A stretch of DNA of 64,000 nucleotides from NCBI GenBank assembly GCA_958296095.1, contig OY282434.1, positions 2,014,001 to 2,078,000 on the forward strand. The letters are read 5' to 3'. A model generated the notes under the pieces. That model saw nothing but the letters and a program-made list of their open reading frames with translations. It was not told the origin of the DNA and did not search any database. Position numbers and translations under genes: made by a program. This stretch comes from an uncultured Oligoflexales bacterium. GTDB taxonomy: Bacteria > Bdellovibrionota_B > Oligoflexia > Oligoflexales > JAPPIL01. Shown in pieces: positions 52,261 through 60,709 of this stretch. Numbering within the stretch: position 1 is the stretch's first letter; every line of letters begins with the position of its first letter.

Positions 52261-53034
52261 ATGGCGGTTCACATCGGTCGTCTGCTCTACAAGTTACCCC
52301 TGCTGCTAACTATCGTCGCCTGCTACGCGTTGGCCGCGGGGTTGGCCCACCTGCTATGGCACAAGCATCGGCAGCGACGCTTACGGGTCGTGGTGGCTAT
52401 CAACAGTTTTCTGGGCCGCAGTGCCCTGGCTTTACTAGGCATGGAGGTGCAGGTCGAGGGTAGTGTGCCTGCCGGGCGCGGTTTTTTTATCGTCAGCAAT
52501 CACATGTCCTACATCGATCCGCTGGTGCTGTTCAACGCACTCAGCGCCGTGTTTGTGACCTCAGTGGAGGTGCGAGAAAACAAAACTCTCGGCCCGCTGT
52601 GTCGCTTGAGCGAGTGTTATTTCGTCGAGCGCCGTAGCAAATTTAACATCAAGCAAGAGATCGCCGACATCGGTGCCTATCTACAACTCGGCTGCAACGT
52701 TGTGCTCTTTCCAGAGGGGACATCGACTAACGGCGAACGTATTTTGCGTTTTAAGACGGCGTTTTTTCAAGTTGCCGTCAACGAGAAGGCCACGATTTTG
52801 CCTGTATGCCTGCAGTATTTGCAAATCGATGGTGAGGACATTACGCCTGCCAACCGCGATGCACTCTACTGGTATGGCAACATGGGATTTTTTAAGCATC
52901 TCACCCTGATCTTGTCGTTGCGTAAGGTGCGCGCCCGTATCACCATATTGCCAGAGTTGCCCGCCGATGATAGGGACAAGAACACGCTGGCGGCCATTGC
53001 TCAGCAACGTATTGAGGGTTTTTATTTTGGCTGA
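52261..53034 (+). CDS. plsC: 1-acylglycerol-3-phosphate acyltransferase
   Basis: 257 residues. The first ~30 residues include a transmembrane helix (LPLLLTIVACYALAAGLAHLL). The acyltransferase blocks are NHMSYID near 80 (HxxxxD) and FPEGTST near 152, with a VERRSKFN segment between them. It adds the second acyl chain in phosphatidic acid synthesis at the inner membrane. It begins six bases after the PhoU-like gene and its end overlaps the hydrolase start by eight bases. A lyso-ornithine acyltransferase role cannot be excluded. Confidence 0.88.
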   Translation: MAVHIGRLLYKLPLLLTIVACYALAAGLAHLLWHKHRQRRLRVVVAINSFLGRSALALLGMEVQVEGSVPAGRGFFIVSNHMSYIDPLVLFNALSAVFVTSVEVRENKTLGPLCRLSECYFVERRSKFNIKQEIADIGAYLQLGCNVVLFPEGTSTNGERILRFKTAFFQVAVNEKATILPVCLQYLQIDGEDITPANRDALYWYGNMGFFKHLTLILSLRKVRARITILPELPADDRDKNTLAAIAQQRIEGFYFG

Positions 53035-53794
53035 CATCAACTGGTTCTTGTTGCGCGGTCTCGGCCGCGAAAGCGAACACTGGCATGACATGTTGCCCTT
53101 GCTGCGGGAGGCTTTCCCTGGTGATCGTTTCTTCTGTCTCGACCAGCCAGGCTGCGGCCCGCGTTGGCAAGAGCCAAGCCCTATGCTCATCACCAAGACA
53201 GTGGAAGTGGTGCGTAGCGATTATCTCGCGTTACGGCAAAAGGGCGAGCTGGAACAGCGGCCATGTTATTTTCTTGGCCTGTCATTAGGAGGAATGATTG
53301 CCGTCGTCTGGGGGCAGCAGTATGCCGATGAATTTCAGGGGGCGGTGCTAATCAACACTTCGCTGCCAGGCATCAATCGTTTTTACGATCGGCTGCGGCC
53401 ACGCAATCTGCTAACCATGATTGCCCCGCGTCGCATCGACAACGTTGACGCGCGGGAGCACAAAATTCTCCAGCTGGTCAGCAACGAGCCTGCCGTACGG
53501 GCGCGCCTGTTACCGAGTTGGGTTAACATACAGCAGCGTCGCCCGGTGACGGGACGCAATTACGTCTTTATGTTGCTCTCGGCGGCATCGTTCACAGCCC
53601 CCTCGCGTTCACCGTTTGCACATACGTTGATCTTGAAGTCGCAGCAAGACCGTTTGGTCAACTCACGCTGTTCGGATCAGATTGCGGCGGCGTGGCAAGT
53701 CCCGTTGCGGGAACACAAGACGGCTGGGCACGACCTTTCTTCGGACGACCCGCACTGGATAGTGGAGCAGATCCGCGCGTGGCGGGAACACTGA
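53027..53794 (+). CDS. Alpha/beta-hydrolase
   Basis: 255 residues from TTG at 53027, with GAGGG upstream; this overlaps plsC by eight bases. Nucleophile elbow GLSLGG near 86-91, acid in KSQQDRLV near 207 and His in AGHDLSSDDP near 236, so the triad is complete; the oxyanion region is FLLRGLGRESEHW near the start. Substrate unknown; next to plsC it could be a lysophospholipase or thioesterase, which is inference. Its last 137 bases lie antisense to the 3' end of ruvC. Confidence 0.82.
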   Translation: MADINWFLLRGLGRESEHWHDMLPLLREAFPGDRFFCLDQPGCGPRWQEPSPMLITKTVEVVRSDYLALRQKGELEQRPCYFLGLSLGGMIAVVWGQQYADEFQGAVLINTSLPGINRFYDRLRPRNLLTMIAPRRIDNVDAREHKILQLVSNEPAVRARLLPSWVNIQQRRPVTGRNYVFMLLSAASFTAPSRSPFAHTLILKSQQDRLVNSRCSDQIAAAWQVPLREHKTAGHDLSSDDPHWIVEQIRAWREH

Positions 53795-54311
53795 AGCTGT
53801 TACGCACAGGGTGCCGCGACGTGAGGTGATAACAGCAGGCGAGTGCCAGCGCGTCGGTGGCATCGTGAGGAACGCGGTCGAGGTTGAGCCTGAGCATCTT
53901 GGCAAGTGCTGTTGCCACCTGTTGTTTGGAGGCACTACCACTGCCCGTGATGTGTTGCTTCACCTGCGTGGGAGTAACTTCTACCAATTTGATGTCAGGC
54001 GATGTGACCCCGCAGGCACAGAGAATAGCACCACGCACCTCGCCGAGTTTTAGAGCACTGGCAGCGTTGATGCCGAAGAAAGCTTTCTCAATCACCGCTG
54101 CCCGCGGCTGGTAGCGGCGCATCAATGCTGCGACCAGGCGATGAATTTCAACTATGCGCTGCTGCGCGTCGAGTTTGCCTCTCTTCTTAAAAGTGCCAAG
54201 TTCTTCCACACTGGCTTGCAATGGTTTGTGCTTGTCCTGGACGATAACGGCATAGCCGGTCACTACCGTACCTGGATCGATGCCAATGATTGTACTTAAC
54301 TTAGTGTGCAT
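53658..54311 (-). CDS. ruvC: RuvC Holliday-junction resolvase with C-terminal extension
   Basis: 217 residues, against about 170-190 for most RuvC. The catalytic acids are present in GIDPGT (near 10), EKAFFG (near 75) and HDATDALA (near 150). RuvC cuts Holliday junctions with RuvAB; ruvA and ruvB are not in this window. After the conserved core (to about 168) comes a ~49-residue Pro/Ser/Ala-rich tail that is encoded antisense to the hydrolase gene, so it looks acquired by loss of an original stop. The ATG is immediately bordered by the repeat cluster. Confidence 0.93.
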   Translation of the reverse strand: MHTKLSTIIGIDPGTVVTGYAVIVQDKHKPLQASVEELGTFKKRGKLDAQQRIVEIHRLVAALMRRYQPRAAVIEKAFFGINAASALKLGEVRGAILCACGVTSPDIKLVEVTPTQVKQHITGSGSASKQQVATALAKMLRLNLDRVPHDATDALALACCYHLTSRHPVRNSFSVPATRGSAPLSSAGRPKKGRAQPSCVPATGLATPPQSDPNSVS

Positions 54312-54687
54312 GTGCGCACTGCTCGCTTCGCTCGCTACGCTGCTTTTTGTATCGCTCGGCTACGCGGCTCTTTGTAACGCTCGCTTGCTAGCTCGCTCGC
54401 TCCCTGTCCTCAGACCTCTTGCTACTGCGTTCAGGCTTGCCCACCAAGAGCTCCATGAACGGCGAGGCGAGGCCGTTCGCTGCGCTACGGCTGTTTTGTG
54501 ACGCTCGCTTCCTAGCTCGCTTCGCTCGCTACGCGATGCTTTTTGTATCGCTCGCTCTACGAGACTTCTTGCCGCTTTCTCGCTCCCTCGCTGCATGTTC
54601 TCAGACCTCTTGCTATTGCGTTCAGGCTTGCAATCAGAACCTATGCCTGCCCTCAGATCTCTCGGCGGTTGCCCCCACCTCTTGCCC

Positions 54688-54858
54688 ACCGAGATCTCCA
54701 TGAACGGCGAGGCGAGGCCGTACGAAAACTCGCACCACAAATACTACCATATTGCCGTTAGATTATGCCTTTAGATAGAAGTATGTGCCATACCTATTCG
54801 GGGGCGAGTTTCTCGGTAGGGCTGCGCCCTCGCCAAGATAACGGAGGTACGGGCTAAG
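54688..54858 (+). repeat. Structured repeat element, copy with shifted stem
   Basis: AAACTCGC at 54726-54733 pairs with GCGAGTTT at 54804-54811. Other copies have CTCGACC/GGTCGAG or CCCGACC/GGTCGGG, so here too both arms differ together. The internal hairpin is ATGCCTTTAGATAGAAGTAT. Confidence 0.82.
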
Positions 54859-55138
54859 AAGGGTCTTCGCTACGCGGCTTTTCGTATCGCTCGCTCTACG
54901 AGGCTTTTTTGTAACGCTCGCTTCCTAGCTCATCGCTACGCGATGCTTTTTGTATCGCTCGCTTCCTAGCTCATCGCTACGCGATGCTTTTTGTATCGCT
55001 CGCTACGCGGCTTTTTGCCGCTTTCTAGCTCCCCGCTCGCTGCATGTCCTCAGACCTCTCGCTATTGCGTTCAGGTTTGTCCTCAGGACCATCTCTGCTT
55101 GTTTTCAAGCCTTCTCGCGGTCACGTTCAAGCCTGCCT

Positions 55139-55308
55139 ACCGAGAGCTCCATGAATGGCGCGGCGAGACCGTACGAAAACTCGACCATAAATACTGCCAA
55201 TACCACAGTCAGTTTATTTTTTTAGATAAAGCATGTGCTTGCACCTAACTCAAGGAGAGTTTCTCGGTAGGTCTGCGCCGTGCCAAGATAACGGAGGTCT
55301 GTGCTAAG
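55139..55308 (+). repeat. Structured repeat element, partly decayed stem
   Basis: Same parts in the same order. The arms AAACTCGACC and AGGAGAGTTT pair only in part. It has the border ACCGAGAGCTCC and ends GTGCTAAG. Confidence 0.78.
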
Positions 55309-55498
55309 CATTGGCTAGCTCCACTGCGCCGTGCCAAGATAACGGAGGTATGTGTTACTTGCCTCTTGCCCTCATGCCTCTCGCTATTGCGTTCAGGCTT
55401 GCCTGCTATGTGGCTAGCCAACCTACCGTTTGTTGATCTTAAGAGCCAAACATCGCCATTGAAGTTTTAGCTTTCCTGAGCTACACACCCCTCCGCTT

Positions 55499-56287
55499 AT
55501 GAGGGACTGGACATCTGCTATGAGAAACGGCGAAATCATCCTGTACCAGACAGAGGATGGTTTCTCTGAGGTCAGCCTGCGTACCAGTGATGGCACGGTC
55601 TGGTTGACGCAACTGGAAATAGCTGAGCTCTTCGACACCTCGAAACAAAATATAAGCCTGCATCTCCAAAACTTGTTTGCTGATCGGGAGTTGTCAGAGA
55701 AGTCAGTTGTCAAAGATTCCTTGACAACTGCTTCAGATGGCAAGAGATATCAGGTAAAATTCTACAACCTTGATGCAATCCTAGCCGTTGGCTTCCGAGT
55801 GCGCTCACCGCGGGGCGGGCAATTTCGCAGGTGGGCAGTTACCGGGCGAACAGCGGCAGAGTTGATAGCTGATCGCAGTAACCCTACCCAGCCTCATATG
55901 GGGCTTACCTCGTGGAAAGGGTCTGTTGTCCGCAAAGGGGATGTTAGTACTGCCAAAAACTACCTGAAACAGGATGAGATCAAACAGCTCAATCGTATCG
56001 TGACCATGTATCTCGATTACGCGGAAGATCAGGCAACGCAACGTAAGACCATAACAATGGCGGATTGGTCAGCTAAGCTTGATACCTTTCTGCAATTCAA
56101 CGAACGTGATCTACTGACTCATGCCGGTAAGATCGAAATGGCGGTAGCCAAAAAACTGGCTGAGAGACACTACCAGCAGTTTGATGATAGCCGCAGGAAG
56201 CGTAAAGAGATTGAAGCTGATGAGGAAGATATCCGCGAGCTGGAGGCTTTGACCAAGCAGGGAGATCGGAGCGAAGAAGGAGAGTAG
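55499..56287 (+). CDS. RhuM-family protein with internal deletion
   Basis: 262 residues, shorter than the ~330 usual for RhuM-like proteins. The N-terminal DNA-binding-like part (GEIILYQTEDGF, TVWLTQLEIAELFDTSKQNI, KSVVKDSLTTASDGK) and the C-terminal part (LKQDEIKQLNRIVTMYLDYAED, FLQFNERDLLTHAGKIE) are well kept. Between QFRRWA and GRTAAELIADRS about 80 residues normally present are missing, without a frame change. RhuM was first noted on a Salmonella pathogenicity island; its function is unknown. Translation may start at the ATG at 55520. Confidence 0.78.
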   Translation: MRDWTSAMRNGEIILYQTEDGFSEVSLRTSDGTVWLTQLEIAELFDTSKQNISLHLQNLFADRELSEKSVVKDSLTTASDGKRYQVKFYNLDAILAVGFRVRSPRGGQFRRWAVTGRTAAELIADRSNPTQPHMGLTSWKGSVVRKGDVSTAKNYLKQDEIKQLNRIVTMYLDYAEDQATQRKTITMADWSAKLDTFLQFNERDLLTHAGKIEMAVAKKLAERHYQQFDDSRRKRKEIEADEEDIRELEALTKQGDRSEEGE

Positions 56288-56410
56288 TATCTATCTTCAC
56301 ATACTTGCTTATGGCGTAAATAAATCAAGGAGGGATTACGGGTGGCAGTTCAATCTGACGGTGGTGCTGTTAGGCAGGGTCAACTCCACCCCCCCAAGCC
56401 CCTCTGCTTG

Positions 56411-57247
56411 CTAGCCTCCCTGCCTATTCCAGAGCAGGCTGAGAATATCGCTGACGGTGCTACGCAATTGGGCACGGTGGCAAATCATGTCGAGCATGCC
56501 GTGTTCAAGCAGGTATTCCGAGCGTTGAAACCCTGGCGGCAACTGCTCTCTAATCGTTTGGCTGATGACCCGCGGTCCCGCAAAACCAATCAAAGCATTC
56601 GGTTCGGCAATGTTCACGTCACCGAGCATGGCGAAGCTGGCGGCAACACCGCCTGTGGTTGGATTGGTGAGAATGGAGATGAAAGGCACACCTTCCCGCT
56701 GCAGTGCGGCGAGCGCGGCACAGGTCTTTGCCATCTGTAGCAGGCTGACCAGTCCTTCCTGCATGCGCGCGCCGCCAGAAGCAGAAAAGATAACCGCGGG
56801 TTGGCGTTTAGCCCGCGCCCGATCGAATAGCCGCGTGATTTTTTCACCAACCACCGCACCCATACTGCCACCGAGAAAAGCGAAATCAAACGCACTCACC
56901 ATGATGGGCCTGCTGTTTAACCTGCCTTGTCCACTGATAATGGCATCGTGACATTTGAGCTTCTGCCTTAGTTCGGAGAGACGTTGCGTATAAGACTTGC
57001 GATCAGTGAACTGGAGCGGATCGGTGCTACACAGCCCGCTATCATACTCGCTGAAACTGCCAGAATCGAGAAAGAGGTCAAGGCGGCGGGCGGCACTGAG
57101 CGGCATGTGATGGTCGCACAGCGGGCAGACGTTGAAGCTGGCCTCGAAATCCTCGCGGTAAATGATCTCCTTGCACCTATCGCACTTGTGCCACAGTGCT
57201 TCGGAGGTAGCTCGGCGCTCGCGGTCATGGGAGGCATCGCTGCTCAT
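56411..57247 (-). CDS. accD: Acetyl-CoA carboxylase carboxyltransferase beta subunit
   Basis: 278 residues. It transfers CO2 from biotin to acetyl-CoA, the first step of fatty-acid synthesis, with AccA (not in this window). The N-terminal zinc finger is complete: CDRC at about 22-25 and CPLC about 15 residues on. The crotonase-like core follows, with DSGSFSEYDSGL, GGSMGAVVGEKI and SASGGARMQEG. The ATG is 28 bases after the exported methyltransferase-like gene, so it is probably cotranscribed. Confidence 0.95.
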   Translation of the reverse strand: MSSDASHDRERRATSEALWHKCDRCKEIIYREDFEASFNVCPLCDHHMPLSAARRLDLFLDSGSFSEYDSGLCSTDPLQFTDRKSYTQRLSELRQKLKCHDAIISGQGRLNSRPIMVSAFDFAFLGGSMGAVVGEKITRLFDRARAKRQPAVIFSASGGARMQEGLVSLLQMAKTCAALAALQREGVPFISILTNPTTGGVAASFAMLGDVNIAEPNALIGFAGPRVISQTIREQLPPGFQRSEYLLEHGMLDMICHRAQLRSTVSDILSLLWNRQGG

Positions 57248-57275
57248 GCTTGCCCTATCGGGGTACAGAAGTCAG

Positions 57276-58274
57276 TTACATGTCCTTAGCCAACAAGATT
57301 TCTATCAACCGTGTTGGTCTGGATGAATCTCGCCAAGTGTGTTCTCGGCCCTCGTAAGTGAGGAAGTCCAAATATTTCAAGTCCGATGCTTCCAGCGCCG
57401 CAAACATCACCGTGGTTGGCATGCTGTATTCAATCAACAGCCGTCCCCGCGGCCTGGCAATACGTCCCAGCTCACGTAATGCACGAACGCACTCATGCCG
57501 CGGACAGCTTCTTCTTTTCTGCGGTCCGCCAAGTGTGATCACCGCCCCAAAGGTATTGTCTGGCAGTCCTGTGGCGTAGAGGTTGCCAAATAGATACCAA
57601 GGATTGGAGGTGAAGGTGTTGTACGCGCCACTGATGTCAAGACTGAAAACTTCTGCAGACCGCCGCTGCTCACTAGGTCTTCCCCGCTTGCTACTCAACG
57701 CACTCAGCAGCCAAGCAAAGCGCGCCCCGCCCGCGGCAACGTTCACCAGAGGGGATTCGACCTTGGCGAGGAAATCCTCAAAACTAAAACCATCTCGAGA
57801 AAAAACCTGGCGAAAGACACTGAGGTCTCGCTCTGTGTAAATATATTCGCCCTTCACCAAGCCATCACGATCACGCACCCTAACGACCGCAGGCGACCTG
57901 CCTAGCCGCCGCCTAAAATGCTCGTAGTTAATGGTGCTTTCTGCGACACGCAGGTGACTCACCTCCATGCCATCCGCATAGTTCAGCACGGTGCTCTCGT
58001 GCGAACGAAATTCGAACGGCAACCCTGCGACGCGGAAACGCTTATCAAAACGATGCAGGATATTAGCCCTGGTCAACGTCGCCGTTGGCTGTTGCAACTC
58101 CGCCAGCCACGGGTAGCGCGCCACAATCTTCTGTGCTCTACCCAGCACAGTCTGCGCCCGTTCATAGGCGGCGGCATCACTGCGCGGAGGCACAACCATG
58201 AAGCGCTGCAAATAGTTCTGAGCCGCAGCCTGTGCCGCATAACTTACCAACAATAAAGCAATTATTTTCCCCAT
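57276..58274 (-). CDS. Exported protein with methyltransferase-like C-terminal domain
   Basis: 332 residues from the ATG at 58274 (the frame is open to 58361). That start gives a signal peptide (GKIIALLLVSYAAQAAAQ). The second half reads like a class I SAM-methyltransferase: VFSLDISGAYNTF, LPDNTFGAVITLGGP and LRELGRIARPRGRLLIEYS resemble the acidic loop, the motif IV region and the post-IV strand. The Gly-rich motif I is only weakly seen (VNVAAGGARFAWLLSAL). SAM is not expected in the periplasm, so either the signal is false or the fold has another use. Function unknown. Confidence 0.6.
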   Translation of the reverse strand: MGKIIALLLVSYAAQAAAQNYLQRFMVVPPRSDAAAYERAQTVLGRAQKIVARYPWLAELQQPTATLTRANILHRFDKRFRVAGLPFEFRSHESTVLNYADGMEVSHLRVAESTINYEHFRRRLGRSPAVVRVRDRDGLVKGEYIYTERDLSVFRQVFSRDGFSFEDFLAKVESPLVNVAAGGARFAWLLSALSSKRGRPSEQRRSAEVFSLDISGAYNTFTSNPWYLFGNLYATGLPDNTFGAVITLGGPQKRRSCPRHECVRALRELGRIARPRGRLLIEYSMPTTVMFAALEASDLKYLDFLTYEGREHTWRDSSRPTRLIEILLAKDM

Positions 58275-58417
58275 AGGGGCGTGAACCTCGCTTAAGTAGA
58301 GGCGCATGACCGCCGTCAAAACGTGACGGCTAGCTTTACTGCACAAAATTTGTGCTGTCAAGATTGCCGCCTGAGCACAAGTCGCATCAAAAAATTAAAA
58401 ACAGCAGTATCGATAAG

Positions 58418-60145
58418 TTAAAAATTAAAAGCACTAAACCCTTGCAGGTGTTGGCTAAGCCTAGCCGCACCCTCTACACACTCCTGCTTGATGCGTGGCA
58501 GTGCCGTTGCGTCGGGGACCTCCCGTCTGAGGGCGAGGTAAAATTTTATCTTTGGCTCAGTGCCTGACGGACGCACGCTAATCTGAGTGCCATCGGCAAG
58601 CGTGAACTGCAACATGTTCGTGGCTGGCAGCGTGCTCATCTTACCCGTGCTGTAATCGATCACCTGCTGCACGGGCTGCGCGGCGATAAGGCTGGGATCA
58701 CGGCGTAGCTGGGCAAGCAGTTCCGCTATTTTAGCCTTGCCATCCAGACCTGGCAGAGTGAAGGACAGCAGTTCGTGGTGATAGACCCCGTGGCGCAGGT
58801 AAATTTCATCCAGCACCTCAAACCAACCTTTGCCCTGCGTCTTGAAGTGTGCCGTCATCTTCATGGCCAGACAGCAGGCGGCGATGCCGTCTTTATCCCG
58901 CACCCCGCGTCCATACAGGAGCCCGAAGCTTTCCTCCCCGCCGAGCAAAAAGCGCCGATACGGGCGTATGCCTCCCGTCTCGTAGTCTTCAATCAGCCGC
59001 CCGATCCACTTGAAGCCTGTCAACGTCGTCTCGCACTGCACGCCATAGTGCGTCGCGATCGCGTCGACCAACCCTGTCGTAACGACAGTGCGCACCACCA
59101 AATCATCAGCCCGTAATTCACCCGCCGCCTTTGCCGCAGCAAGCACATATTCCAACGCCAACACCAGCAGCTGGTTGCCGTCGATGCGCCGATACGCCTC
59201 ACCCGCCCGCACCATTACCCCAAGACGATCACAATCGGGATCGGTCGCCAGCACCAACTCGGCACGAGTCGCTTGCGCCAACCGCACCGCTAACTGCAAT
59301 GCCTGTGGATCTTCAGGATTGGGCGAAGTGACGGTGGAAAAATCTGCGTCCGCCTCGCTCTGCTCGGTCACCATCAGCACATCGCCATAGCCGAGCTGTG
59401 CCAAGGCCCGCATCACGGGACGTGCGCCTGTGCCATGCAAGGGTGAGTAAACCGCCCGCACTTCGTCATCGTTGCCGCGTGCCAACGCCGCCAACCCCGC
59501 ACTGTGCAGGTCGTCGATGCTAGCGTCGATCGTGGTAATCAACTGCTGCCGCAGTGCGTCTTGATAGGAGAGGCAGGCGATGCTGCCATAATCGCTGATT
59601 TTTTTGAACTCGGTGATAATGCCATGATCGTGCGGTGCTACCACCTGCCCGCCGTGTTGCCAGTAAACCTTGAAGCCATTGTAGTCGGGAGGATTGTGGC
59701 TGGCGGTAACACAGATACCCGCGTGACACTTGAAGTGTCGCACCATGAACGACAGCGTCGGCACGGGGCACGGAGTTTGCGTCAACCGCGTGCGCACACC
59801 GAGTGCGGCCAGCGTGGCACAAGCAGTCTCGGCAAAGAGACGCGAATGCCGACGTGTATCGTAGGTGACGGCAACAGCCAACTGCTGGTCGGCAAACTGG
59901 CTGCGCAGATAGCGGCCTAGTGCACAGGCAGCCTTGCGGATATTGTAGACGTTAAGCCGTGCCGTGCCTGCACCGACCAACCCCCGCATGCCACCTGTGC
60001 CAAATTCCAGCTCGGCGCCAAAACGTTCGCTTAACTCGCCCGCCTCGCCCGCCAGCAACAGCTCCGCAACCTCCGCTCTAGTCGCGGCATCGAACACTGC
60101 TGCGTTCGCCCAGTAGCGAGCTCGCTGGGTAATAGTTGCCTGCAT
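58418..60145 (-). CDS. Phosphoglucomutase/phosphomannomutase
   Basis: 575 residues, the length of the PGM2/PgcA-like branch of the alpha-D-phosphohexomutases. The phosphoserine loop is TASHNPPDYNGFKVYW (about 150-165), the Mg2+ loop DPDCDRLGV near 308, the sugar-binding loop GGEESFG near 405, and the phosphate-binding end RPSGTEPKIKFYL near 545. It interconverts hexose 1- and 6-phosphates for sugar-nucleotide or glycogen synthesis. It directly abuts gmhA (no gap), so both may serve cell-surface polysaccharide synthesis. Confidence 0.93.
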   Translation of the reverse strand: MQATITQRARYWANAAVFDAATRAEVAELLLAGEAGELSERFGAELEFGTGGMRGLVGAGTARLNVYNIRKAACALGRYLRSQFADQQLAVAVTYDTRRHSRLFAETACATLAALGVRTRLTQTPCPVPTLSFMVRHFKCHAGICVTASHNPPDYNGFKVYWQHGGQVVAPHDHGIITEFKKISDYGSIACLSYQDALRQQLITTIDASIDDLHSAGLAALARGNDDEVRAVYSPLHGTGARPVMRALAQLGYGDVLMVTEQSEADADFSTVTSPNPEDPQALQLAVRLAQATRAELVLATDPDCDRLGVMVRAGEAYRRIDGNQLLVLALEYVLAAAKAAGELRADDLVVRTVVTTGLVDAIATHYGVQCETTLTGFKWIGRLIEDYETGGIRPYRRFLLGGEESFGLLYGRGVRDKDGIAACCLAMKMTAHFKTQGKGWFEVLDEIYLRHGVYHHELLSFTLPGLDGKAKIAELLAQLRRDPSLIAAQPVQQVIDYSTGKMSTLPATNMLQFTLADGTQISVRPSGTEPKIKFYLALRREVPDATALPRIKQECVEGAARLSQHLQGFSAFNF

Positions 60146-60709
60146 CTACTGCGCCTGATAGTGGGCATCGATGCACTCACACAGCGTATGCCCGATGAAC
60201 AGATGGCACTCCTGAATACGCGGCACCGCCGACGATGGCACTGCCAAGCAGTAGTCTACTTCTCCCGCTAAGCCCTGCTCACCGACCAGTGCCGCGGTCG
60301 TTGCACCTAGGGCGCGAGCCGTGCTTAAACCGCGCAACACGTTGGCACTGCGTCCGGAGGTCGAGATGCCAAAGACGAGATCGTTTTCGCTACACAGGGC
60401 GGCGATCTGCCGCGCAAAAATTTCACCGTAACCATAGTCATTGGCCACCGCGGTCAAGACGGAAGTATCGACCGTCAGTGCTAGCGAGGGCAAGGGTTGC
60501 CGCTCAGTGCTGAAACGTCCGACCAGCTCCGCCGCGAGGTGCTGGCAGTCAGCCGCGCTGCCACCGTTGCCCATCCAGACGATCTTGCCACCGCCCGCCA
60601 GCGCCTCAATACATGCCTGTGCCAGCTGTTCGAGCTGTGACCACAAGTCCTGCAGGTCAGCAAACACGCGCTGATGCTGTTGCCAGCTATGCTCAATCAC
60701 TCGTCGCAT
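60146..60709 (-). CDS. gmhA: Sedoheptulose-7-phosphate isomerase
   Basis: 187 residues, one SIS domain. It makes D-glycero-D-manno-heptose 7-phosphate, the first step to the LPS inner-core heptose. The signature GNGGSAADCQHLAAELVGRF (about 48-67) includes the Ser loop and the catalytic Glu/His region, and GISTSGRSANVL (about 114-125) is the second phosphate loop. The start overlaps map by 17 bases; the stop touches the phosphohexomutase start. DiaA, a DnaA-binding SIS protein, is a related alternative, but the zinc-site His/Glu residues favour GmhA. Confidence 0.9.
   Translation of the reverse strand: MRRVIEHSWQQHQRVFADLQDLWSQLEQLAQACIEALAGGGKIVWMGNGGSAADCQHLAAELVGRFSTERQPLPSLALTVDTSVLTAVANDYGYGEIFARQIAALCSENDLVFGISTSGRSANVLRGLSTARALGATTAALVGEQGLAGEVDYCLAVPSSAVPRIQECHLFIGHTLCECIDAHYQAQ

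Larger units (their letters stand above)
54312..55498. repeat. Modular repeat cluster between ruvC and the RhuM-like gene
   Basis: No real gene. Two full plus-oriented structured elements (54688-54858 and 55139-55308), several GC-rich blocks of the type TCGCTCGCTTCCTAGCTC (54315-54600 and 54870-55040), units CCTCTTGCTATTGCGTTCAG, and an extra half block (about 55318-55350, CCGTGCCAAGATAACGGAGG) after the second element. The last ~80 bases before the RhuM-like gene are unique sequence. Confidence 0.9.
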
